Assembly: GCA_026397895.1 (NCBI GenBank)
Contig: JAPLTZ010000317.1
Location: 1 to 6,185, forward strand
From: Verrucomicrobiota bacterium
GTDB lineage: Bacteria > Verrucomicrobiota > Verrucomicrobiia > Limisphaerales > JAFMIX01
Length of the DNA stretch: 6,185 bases
Direction: 5' to 3'
The stretch's first letter is position 1, and each line of letters begins with the position of its first letter. Made by a program: the position numbers and the translations under genes. Below are positions 1-4,830 of this stretch, in pieces. A model generated the notes under the pieces. The model saw only the letters and a list, made by a program, of their open reading frames with translations. It was not told where the DNA came from and ran no database searches.

Positions 1-915
1 GCGTTCATCGAAAGCGTCCTCATCCCCGCCAACCCCTCGCTCTACGGCGAGGTCAGCGACCGCCACACGCTCTGCGTCTCCACGCAGGTCGGCTGTGCCT
101 ACGGCTGCAAGTTCTGTGCGAGCGGACTCGACGGCTGGAAGCGCAACCTGCTCCCGCACGAAATCGTCGAGCAAGTCCTCGGCGTGGAACGCTGGTGCGC
201 CGCCGAGAGTTCCAAGTTGAAAGTTGAATGTTGCAAGTCGGACGAAAGCGCGAACGCCGCAGAACCTGCAACTCCCCGCCCCAAAAACCCCGGCAACTCC
301 TTCCCCAGCGACCGCGTCGTGGACAACATCGTCATCATGGGCATGGGTGAACCGTTCGCCAACTACGACAACCTCCTCAAAGCCCTGCGCCTGCTCAACG
401 CGCCGTGGGGCGGCCGCATCGGCGCGCGCAAAATCACCGTATCCACCAGCGGCCTCGCGCCGCAGATCCGCAGGTTCGCCGACGAGCCCGAGCAATTCTC
501 CCTCGCCATTTCCCTGCACGGCGCGACCGATGCCGTCCGCGACCGCATCATGCCGGTGAACAAAAAATATCCACTCCGCGAACTCACCGTCGCGCTCGAC
601 TATTATCAAGCCAAGCGCGGACGCTTCATCACATTTGAATACATCCTCATCGCCGGCGTGAACGATTCGCTGGAGCAGACCAAGCCGCTCGCCGCGCTCG
701 CCAAGCGACTCAGCGCCAAAGTGAATTTGATTCCCTACAACACAGTTGAAGACCTTCCGTGGAAGCGCCCGGATGACGAAGTTTGCGAGCGGTTTGCCGC
801 CGCATTGCGCCAGCACAAGATCGTCACCACGCTGCGCCGCGAAAAAGGTCACGACATTGACGCCGCCTGCGGTCAGCTCCGTCTCAAGACCGAACGCGAA
901 CTGACTTCGGCCTGA
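1..915 (+). CDS. rlmN: Dual-specificity rRNA/tRNA adenine-C2 methyltransferase RlmN, 5'-truncated by the window edge
   Basis: This is a radical-SAM enzyme that methylates C2 of adenine in 23S rRNA (A2503) and in some tRNAs, acting in the cytoplasm. The frame is open from base 1, so the start and roughly the first 90 residues lie outside the window. Counting codons from base 1, the radical-SAM motif CAYGCKFC has cluster cysteines at 32, 36 and 39 (nt 94-117). Cys25 sits seven residues before the first of them, matching E. coli Cys118. Cys290 (nt 868-870) in DIDAACGQL matches the methyl-carrying Cys355. GMGEPFANYDN, VSTSGLAP and ISLHGATDAVRDRIMPVN are further family motifs. Unusually, about 38 residues (nt 196-309) separate VLGVERW from DRVVDNIVIMG, where the family normally has a short loop. 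Cfr is a close relative, but RlmN is the default housekeeping form. The TGA stop is at 913-915. A small bulged hairpin (901-925) overlaps the stop but lacks a T-run. Confidence 0.93.
   Translation, partial: AFIESVLIPANPSLYGEVSDRHTLCVSTQVGCAYGCKFCASGLDGWKRNLLPHEIVEQVLGVERWCAAESSKLKVECCKSDESANAAEPATPRPKNPGNSFPSDRVVDNIVIMGMGEPFANYDNLLKALRLLNAPWGGRIGARKITVSTSGLAPQIRRFADEPEQFSLAISLHGATDAVRDRIMPVNKKYPLRELTVALDYYQAKRGRFITFEYILIAGVNDSLEQTKPLAALAKRLSAKVNLIPYNTVEDLPWKRPDDEVCERFAAALRQHKIVTTLRREKGHDIDAACGQLRLKTERELTSA
196..309 (+). other. In-frame insertion inside rlmN
   Basis: This segment encodes about 38 residues rich in Ser, Ala, Pro, Lys, Glu and Cys, between the radical-SAM cysteine loop and the GEP motif. 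RlmN proteins usually have only a few residues here. The segment has low complexity, contains two adjacent extra cysteines (KVECCKS) and looks disordered. Because it keeps the frame and all catalytic residues remain, the enzyme is probably still functional (inference). Its first part contains a 7-bp tandem repeat, which suggests that a dispersed repeat landed in the gene. Confidence 0.75.
214..238 (+). repeat. 7-bp tandem repeat inside the rlmN insertion
   Basis: The units read AAGTTGA, AAGTTGA, ATGTTGC, then a partial AAGT, giving about 3.5 copies with a 7-bp period. Three units make 21 bases, so the reading frame is kept. On the opposite strand it reads as a run of TTCAACT/TTCAACA units. 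Such heptads are known as dispersed intergenic repeats in several bacterial groups, but finding one inside a conserved gene is unusual. Confidence 0.8.
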
Positions 916-936
916 ACGCCGTCAGTCAATTAGTTC

Positions 937-966
937 TTGGTGATGGCACGGGGAATTTGCTAAAAT
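937..966 (+). promoter_or_regulatory. Weak sigma70-like promoter candidate for the KTSC gene
   Basis: TTGGTG (937-942) and TAAAAT (961-966) are separated by 18 bases. The -10 box ends only 9 bases before the ATG at 976, so a transcript would be leaderless or nearly so. No Shine-Dalgarno sequence precedes this start, which fits that idea. The -35 match is poor and this is a guess from spacing and composition. Confidence 0.3.
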
Positions 967-977
967 ATTTGTGCCAT
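943..977. repeat. Inverted repeat overlapping the KTSC start codon
   Basis: ATGGCAC (943-949) and GTGCCAT (971-977) are perfect 7-bp inverted arms around a 21-base spacer. The spacer holds the candidate -10 box, and the right arm covers the first two bases of the ATG. It could be an operator or a translation-blocking hairpin, or chance. Confidence 0.35.
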
Positions 978-1224
978 GGCAGAAACAATTCCAGCGGTGA
1001 AAATGTTGCCGGTCGAGGCCGATTCGTTTGAGGCCGTCGGATATTTGGCCGGCACCCGGCAATTGGTCATCAAGTTTCAACGCCCCCCGACACTCTGTTT
1101 TGAAAACGTCCCGCGCTTTCGTTTCGACGGACTGATGGACGCGCCCCGCAAAGACGCCTATTTCGACACCTTCATCAAGAATCACTTTCTGCACAAAGAG
1201 GTCACGCTGCCGTCGCCGGCCTGA
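976..1224 (+). CDS. KTSC-domain protein (82 aa)
   Basis: This small protein matches the KTSC fold, a domain of about 60 residues found alone or at the end of larger proteins. It is seen here as the order VEADSFEAVGYLAGTRQLVI (residues 13-32), then an aromatic strand LCFENVP (40-46) and FDGLMDAPRKDAYFDTFIK (50-68). The family pattern is: valine-rich strand, a Y-x-V-P type strand, then a helix ending in a x-G/D-x-Y-F-x-x-x-I motif. Its molecular role is not established, although the domain has been linked to nucleic-acid binding. The ATG at 976 gives the usual single-domain length and has no clear Shine-Dalgarno site. The gene lies 60 bases after rlmN on the same strand and converges with etfA, its stop being 18 bases from the etfA stop. 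A 5-bp GCCGG/CCGGC pair (1215-1242) spans this junction but is too weak to call a terminator. Confidence 0.75.
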   Translation: MAETIPAVKMLPVEADSFEAVGYLAGTRQLVIKFQRPPTLCFENVPRFRFDGLMDAPRKDAYFDTFIKNHFLHKEVTLPSPA

Positions 1225-1242
1225 ACGGAAGAAAATCCCGGC

Positions 1243-2280
1243 TTAAGTTTTCGTCGCCAGGCTTTCGTTCACCTTCTGCATCACCGCAAACGCGTCGGCC
1301 ACATAGAGCACGTCCGCCTTGCCGCGCGCCCAGCCGCAGTTCGGGTCGAGGCTGATGGCGCGGCGCTCGTTGATAAACCGCCAGCCCACCGTGTGCGGCT
1401 CTTCGCCATGGCAACAGGTTGAAAGCCCTTTCGCATGACGCGGGGTCGCGCCGGTCTGCCCGATCTGGTTCAGGTGCGAAAGGAACGGCAACACCGCCTG
1501 CCCTTCCCCGCCCAAGTCCACCAGCGACTTGCTGCTGCCCAGCGACGCTCGCGTGGCTTTGAGAAAACCGAGAATTAATTTCTCCGCTTCGGGAACGTGC
1601 GTCTGGCCGTCCGCCTGTTTCTTCGTCCAGCCCGCGCCGGTCACGAACAGCAACTGCGCGTCGGGGCGAATCGTCTGCGCGTCGGCCTTCGGTTCACGCA
1701 GGCCAACCACCGTCGTGCGTTTCTGGGCTTCGGTCAGATTCACGGCAACCATTTCCACCTCCGCCGTGCCCGCGCCGCAATCGCACGCCGTCTGGCTGCC
1801 AGGGTCAACGCCGATGAACCACGGCCGCTGCGTCCGCGTCAACGCGCCTTCCATGCGCTGCTTGTAATACCAGCGGTTCACTGAAATCTTCCCGTCCGCC
1901 GCCGCCGCGCCAGTGACGTGCGTATCCACGCGCCCGCCGAGACGCTGCGCGACTCCGGGCAGCACGCGCGCCCACCGCGATGTCGCCGGAGCAACGATCA
2001 CCGTGGCCTGTGCCGCCTTGAAAATAGCTTCCGCCGCCGCCGCATCCGTGGCGTAACGCGACTGGCTGAAATCCGCGCCCGTGACGCCGAGGTGTTTCGT
2101 CGCCGGACAGGCTGCGATGGAGTTCGCCGCCGCTTGGACGTTTTCGCCGATCAGGCCGATGACGAGTTTTGAGCCGGCGAGCGATTTGTGCAGCGTCGCC
2201 GCCGCGTGCAACGCCTCGCGTGCCGACTTGGCGAGCGAGCCGTCGATTTCCGTGTGAGCGAGCAGGAGTATGGTTTCCAT
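1243..2280 (-). CDS. etfA: Electron transfer flavoprotein subunit alpha (divergent)
   Basis: EtfA is the FAD-carrying subunit of the soluble ETF heterodimer, which moves electrons from dehydrogenases to ETF:quinone oxidoreductase. The 345-residue length is near the family norm. The N-terminal Rossmann-like domain (about 1-170) begins METILLLAHTEIDGSL and contains VIVAPATSRWARVLPGVAQRL. The C-terminal FAD domain has SSKSLVDLG (249-257), QIGQTG (272-277) and SLDPN (310-314). From QIGQTG to the Asp-Pro pair it aligns without gaps to classical EtfA. However, the GISGAIQH loop reads CCHGEEPHTVG, keeping only the Gly and the His (His296), and the usual SR arginine is Lys251. About eight extra residues precede QIGQTG. 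It is last of the minus-strand genes; repeat A sits 13 bases upstream of the ATG at 2280. No Shine-Dalgarno site is visible. Family is secure; exact redox class is not. Confidence 0.88.
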   Translation of the reverse strand: METILLLAHTEIDGSLAKSAREALHAAATLHKSLAGSKLVIGLIGENVQAAANSIAACPATKHLGVTGADFSQSRYATDAAAAEAIFKAAQATVIVAPATSRWARVLPGVAQRLGGRVDTHVTGAAAADGKISVNRWYYKQRMEGALTRTQRPWFIGVDPGSQTACDCGAGTAEVEMVAVNLTEAQKRTTVVGLREPKADAQTIRPDAQLLFVTGAGWTKKQADGQTHVPEAEKLILGFLKATRASLGSSKSLVDLGGEGQAVLPFLSHLNQIGQTGATPRHAKGLSTCCHGEEPHTVGWRFINERRAISLDPNCGWARGKADVLYVADAFAVMQKVNESLATKT

Positions 2281-2293
2281 AATTATATTTTTA

Positions 2294-2322
2294 GCCGCAA
2301 AAAGTCACAAAAGACGCAAAAG
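2294..2322 (-). repeat. Dispersed 9-bp-unit repeat, copy A
   Basis: Read on the minus strand it is three units close to CTTTTGYGY followed by GC. It ends directly against the stop codon of the GxxExxY gene (2323-2325) and lies 13 bases upstream of the etfA ATG. Copy E has the same orientation and nearly the same position relative to etfB. Confidence 0.75.
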
Positions 2323-2712
2323 TTAAACCGTATCGGACAGCACGAATTTCCGCACTTCCAGTTTGCTTGAGCCAAAGTTGATCAACAGGCCGTGCTCAAC
2401 CCGGCAACCCCGCAGGTATCCGAGCAGTTGCGCCACATGCTCGTCAGTCAGAGCCTTGCAGGCTTTGAGTTCGACGATGAGTTCTCCCTCAACGAGCAAA
2501 TCCGCAACGTAGTCGCCAAGCACCGTCCCGTCCTCATCGCGGACCTGTAGCGGGTGCTGTTGCTTGACCTCCAAGCCAGCTTTACGAAGCCGATGCGCCA
2601 GACCGTTCTCATAAACCTTCTCCAGATGCCCATGCCGCAGATAGCACTGTAAGGCAAAAGAGGTTTCCCGGACTTGATCACAGAGTTTGAAGATTTCAGT
2701 TTGTGTTTTCAT
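2323..2712 (-). CDS. GxxExxY protein (PD-(D/E)XK_3-like, 129 aa)
   Basis: This is a member of the GxxExxY family (Pfam PDDEXK_3), small proteins with a restriction-nuclease-like fold and no firmly established role. The signature is visible as GHLEKVY, with Gly28, Glu31 and Tyr34. A nuclease-like core follows: Asp71 in VADLLV and Glu81-x-Lys83 in IVELKA, then HVAQLLGYLRG (98-108) and GLLINFG (115-121). The length is typical. I chose the ATG at 2710-2712 because it gives the normal family N-terminus. An upstream GTG at 2769 would add 19 Arg/Lys-rich residues encoded by repeat B. AGGAG lies only one base before the ATG, closer than usual. The gene separates etfB from etfA, which are normally adjacent, and is bounded by inverted repeat copies A and B. 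It is probably an acquired cassette unrelated to electron transfer (inference). Confidence 0.85.
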   Translation of the reverse strand: MKTQTEIFKLCDQVRETSFALQCYLRHGHLEKVYENGLAHRLRKAGLEVKQQHPLQVRDEDGTVLGDYVADLLVEGELIVELKACKALTDEHVAQLLGYLRGCRVEHGLLINFGSSKLEVRKFVLSDTV

Positions 2713-2713
2713 G

Positions 2714-2745
2714 CTCCTTTTGTGCCTTCTGCGTCTTTTCGTGGC
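2714..2745 (+). repeat. Dispersed 9-bp-unit repeat, copy B
   Basis: Three units on the plus strand, beginning CCTTTTGTGC and ending CGTGGCAA. It is inverted relative to copy A, so the two flank the GxxExxY gene like inverted ends. On the minus strand its end supplies the AGGAG just before the GxxExxY start. It also forms an imperfect inverted pair with copy C. Confidence 0.75.
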
Positions 2746-2763
2746 AATAATTTCTTGAGCATT

Positions 2764-2793
2764 GGCCACAAAGAATCACAAAAGGCGCAAAAC
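2764..2793 (-). repeat. Dispersed 9-bp-unit repeat, copy C
   Basis: Plus-strand sequence starts GGCCACAAAG and ends GGCGCAAAAC; on the minus strand it is three units ending GTGGCC. It is inverted relative to both B and D and aligns to each over 27 bases at about 20 of 27 positions, so it could pair with either in RNA. Confidence 0.7.
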
Positions 2794-2830
2794 ATACCAA
2801 TGTCTGGCAGAACGGGTTTAACACCTTCAT

Positions 2831-2860
2831 TTTTGTGCCTTTTGCGCCTTTTCGCGGCAA
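2831..2860 (+). repeat. Dispersed 9-bp-unit repeat, copy D
   Basis: The clearest copy: units TTTTGTGCC, TTTTGCGCC and TTTTCGCGG, then CAA. It ends exactly where the etfB stop codon begins (2861-2863). The 9-bp period equals three codons, so all frames through it tend to stay open; short reading frames here are not evidence of coding. Confidence 0.8.
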
Positions 2861-3562
2861 TCATTTCTTAATCCACTCCACGATTTCCTTCGCGATGTCG
2901 TCCGCCGATTTGTCCTTCACGATTTTGGTTTCGCGCATCTGCTTGGGCAACGTCACGCTGGCGAACGTCAAACCTTCGCCCGCGAGCTTCGTCGGCTTGG
3001 CCTTCTGCAATGCGGGCATCACGGTGCGCATGTTGGTCATGCCGACCTGCGGATTGTTCTTCGGCTCGGGCAGATTGCCTTGGTCCACGCCTTGGAACTG
3101 GTCCACGATGCCGAGACGTTCGCCGACCATCTGCATCGTCGCGCCCGCGCCGCGCGAGGCAGATTCCCAGCCACCGAAGACGAGCAGCTTGGATTTGTCG
3201 AGACCGGGAATCGTCTGGATGGCTTCGGCCAGCGCTGCGGCGACTTCGGCAGCTTCGGTGAAACCGCTGGCTGGACCGTCGAGCGCAATGAGTTCGAACG
3301 GCACGCGTTGCGCGACGGTCATCATCACCTGCTGGAGCTTGGCCTTCGGGCCGAGGCTGACGAGCCAGACTTTGCTGCCGGGCGTGTTCTTCGCGAGGTT
3401 GGCCGCCTCGTAAAGCGCGTGGCCCGCCCACGGATCGAGGACGGCGGGCAGCATCATTTCATTTTTCAACGCCGGCCCGGTGGGCGACGCGACGGGTTCA
3501 AGCGTCTGCAACGGATCAGGCACGATCCCGGCGCAAACGATGATTTGGTATGCGGTGCTCAT
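2861..3562 (-). CDS. etfB: Electron transfer flavoprotein subunit beta (compact)
   Basis: EtfB pairs with EtfA; in classical ETFs it binds AMP and forms the docking surface for partner dehydrogenases. The first 150 residues follow the family: YQIIVCAGIVPDP (5-17), LDPWAGHALYEAANLAK in place of the usual NPxDExALEEA stretch, VWLVSLGPKAK, and LLVFGGWESASRGAGATMQM before ERLGI. After that the protein goes quickly to VGMTNMRTVMPALQKAKPTK, matching the C-terminal RYPSLPGIMKAKKKP region. The strands carrying the family signature, which ends in LPAVVT, are not recognisable. At 233 residues it is about 20 residues shorter than usual. The ATG at 3560-3562 is preferred; an upstream alternative at 3625 would translate repeat E. 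No Shine-Dalgarno site is seen. Repeat E is 15 bases upstream and repeat D abuts the stop. Confidence 0.85.
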   Translation of the reverse strand: MSTAYQIIVCAGIVPDPLQTLEPVASPTGPALKNEMMLPAVLDPWAGHALYEAANLAKNTPGSKVWLVSLGPKAKLQQVMMTVAQRVPFELIALDGPASGFTEAAEVAAALAEAIQTIPGLDKSKLLVFGGWESASRGAGATMQMVGERLGIVDQFQGVDQGNLPEPKNNPQVGMTNMRTVMPALQKAKPTKLAGEGLTFASVTLPKQMRETKIVKDKSADDIAKEIVEWIKK

Positions 3563-3577
3563 AAAATTTAAGGTTGG

Positions 3578-3597
3578 GCCGCGAAAAGGCGCAAAAG
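3578..3597 (-). repeat. Dispersed 9-bp-unit repeat, copy E (short)
   Basis: On the minus strand this is two units followed by GC, lacking one 9-bp unit compared with copy A. It lies 15 bases upstream of the etfB ATG in the same orientation that copy A has upstream of etfA. Confidence 0.7.
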
Positions 3598-3663
3598 AAT
3601 TTTTACCCCACGCCGTCGCAACCAAGAGTTGTCAATACCAAGACCCCTATACTTTACCTTTAA

Positions 3664-3685
3664 AGCCCCATATCACTGCGGGGCT
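3664..3685 (-). terminator. Possible weak terminator hairpin after the membrane-protein gene
   Basis: AGCCCC (3664-3669) and GGGGCT (3680-3685) form a perfect 6-bp stem with a 10-base loop. On the minus strand it lies 36 bases after the stop at 3722 and is followed by TTTAAAGG, so the T-tract is only three bases. The rest of the 3598-3721 gap shows no coding potential. Confidence 0.4.
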
Positions 3686-3721
3686 GCATGTCTTGTCTAA
3701 TGGAAAACCGTTTTGGCGCGT

Positions 3722-4681
3722 TCACCACTCGCCTCCGATAAGCCCAAGTTCGTTGACTTGAAGTGAGCGGATATGGCTTGTCCATCCTTCTTCCTCGATC
3801 AGTTTTAGGACCAGCTCTCCAGTAGGCTTGTCAACAAATTGCCCACTCTGTAAATCCTTTCTGACCTGTGTTGCCTTCTGAATATCCGCAAACGACTTAA
3901 ATATTCCGCCTATAGCTCCAAAAAGGAGCAAACCTCCATCACCACCACGCGGCGTTATTAACAAAGTGCAAGCGTCCGACTTGCTGCGATACTGTTTTAT
4001 TTGGTCTGCAATTCTCTGGAACTGGTTTAGCAATGGTTTCTTGGTAAACGAGGTGGCGGACGCACAATCTGCAATCATGATTTTTTGCTTCACCATCATG
4101 TTAATAATATATCGACTCTCACTGCCTTCCATGAGAAGCAATCGAGCAATGCGAAAATCCGTCGCATTGTATTTTGAGTTCACCACTTGCATTCCTGGGC
4201 TTGCTTTCCGGCCGTCTAGCATCAGACCGTTACCATCCTGTAGCCACGTGACTCGTGACAGCGGTATTGAATCTAGGGAATCTATGCTGGAGTAAGAAAC
4301 TTCATCCCGAAATTCAAATGTGAATTTTCCAGCATACAAGCAATCAGCCGTGACCCATATACCGCTCTCGGTAAATGACTTTAGATTGCCAGTTGGTTTC
4401 TTTTGGGGTGTTTTAAGATGGGCCATTAGCGACACAATCCCACCAATTGCAAAAATTAAGCCCAGCAACAAAACCAATCCCCCGACAATATAATACCAAG
4501 CGCCAAAACCAAGTCCCCGTGCAGAATCAAAGATTTTGATACCCACCCCAAGCAAGGCAGCGGCAAACATAAATGCAATGACAATACCACCTGCACCAGA
4601 TGGTGGTTCGGTCGGGCCGACCACAATTCCAAATCCGCTTTCAATGACCTTTCCTTGGTTCTGTGTCTGATCGTTGCTCAT
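3722..4681 (-). CDS. Unrecognised two-helix membrane protein (319 aa)
   Basis: I do not recognise a family. The protein has a polar N-terminus (1-28), then two strongly hydrophobic segments at about 30-51 (GGIVIAFMFAAALLGVG) and 61-88 (YYIVGGLVLLLGLIFAIGG). A short Lys/Pro linker (LKTPQKKPT) leads to a soluble region of about 225 residues. Within that region a Gly-rich hydrophobic stretch at about 249-260 (GGLLLFGAIGGI) might be a third membrane-associated segment. Helices near the N-terminus with a large C-terminal domain, probably cytoplasmic, suggest a membrane-anchored protein. The start at 4679-4681 is the first ATG; an in-frame TTG at 4741 would add 20 residues but overlaps a promoter-like element. 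There is no Shine-Dalgarno site. Its base composition is clearly AT-richer than the ETF genes, with codon use to match, which suggests acquisition. No evidence ties it to electron transfer beyond position. Confidence 0.7.
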   Translation of the reverse strand: MSNDQTQNQGKVIESGFGIVVGPTEPPSGAGGIVIAFMFAAALLGVGIKIFDSARGLGFGAWYYIVGGLVLLLGLIFAIGGIVSLMAHLKTPQKKPTGNLKSFTESGIWVTADCLYAGKFTFEFRDEVSYSSIDSLDSIPLSRVTWLQDGNGLMLDGRKASPGMQVVNSKYNATDFRIARLLLMEGSESRYIINMMVKQKIMIADCASATSFTKKPLLNQFQRIADQIKQYRSKSDACTLLITPRGGDGGLLLFGAIGGIFKSFADIQKATQVRKDLQSGQFVDKPTGELVLKLIEEEGWTSHIRSLQVNELGLIGGEW

Positions 4682-4713
4682 AGTGTTTGTTTTGGTGGGG
4701 TAATGTGACAAAA

Positions 4714-4741
4714 AAAATACAGTGCGTGCTTTAATTGCCAA
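4714..4741 (-). promoter_or_regulatory. Candidate sigma70-like promoter for the membrane-protein gene
   Basis: On the minus strand TTGGCA (4741-4736) and TATTTT (4719-4714) are separated by 16 bases. A start site near 4707 would leave a leader of about 25 bases before the ATG at 4681. The -35 box matches five of six consensus positions and the -10 box four of six. It implies that the gene has its own promoter. It overlaps the left arm of an inverted repeat. Confidence 0.4.
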
Positions 4742-4774
4742 TCAAAATGAAATCATGGTTCTCCGGCAATTAAA
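4730..4774. repeat. 10-bp perfect inverted repeat upstream of the membrane-protein gene
   Basis: TTTAATTGCC (4730-4739) and GGCAATTAAA (4765-4774) are perfect inverted arms with a 25-base spacer, inside the AT-rich gap 4682-4830. The left arm overlaps the candidate -35 box, so the pair could be an operator. It also lies about 57 bases after the oxidoreductase stop, but no T-run follows directly, so a terminator role is less likely. Nothing else is recognised in this gap. Confidence 0.5.
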
Positions 4775-4830
4775 ATTCAATGCACCAATTTGTGGTTTCA
4801 TAATATTTGTTGGCTCATTTATAATTAAAA

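Noticed and set aside
901..925. Bulged hairpin (CTGA-CGGC / GCCG-TCAG) at the end of rlmN as a terminator
   Set aside because: It overlaps the coding end and is not followed by a T-run.
1215..1242. GCCGG/CCGGC stem between the convergent KTSC and etfA genes as a bidirectional terminator
   Set aside because: Only 5 bp with an 18-base loop and no clean T-tract on either strand.
2282..2287. Perfect minus-strand TATAAT just before the etfA start
   Set aside because: It ends one base before the ATG, so transcription would begin inside the gene, and no -35 box fits.
2713..2769. N-terminal extension of the GxxExxY protein from a GTG at 2769
   Set aside because: It is encoded by repeat B, gives a run of Arg/Lys, and is absent from the usual family N-terminus.
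2294..2860. Possible CRISPR array from several short repeats
   Set aside because: Copies are in alternating orientation, vary in sequence, are irregularly spaced and enclose a gene; there is no regular repeat-spacer pattern.
3600..3635. Perfect TTGACA on the minus strand (3635-3630) with TAAAAA (3605-3600) as an etfB promoter
   Set aside because: The spacer is 24 bases, too long for a sigma70 promoter, and no better -10 box is found at 16-18 bases.
4742..4801. 19-codon minus-strand reading frame between the oxidoreductase and the membrane-protein gene
   Set aside because: Too short to judge, no ribosome binding site, and it runs through the inverted-repeat region.
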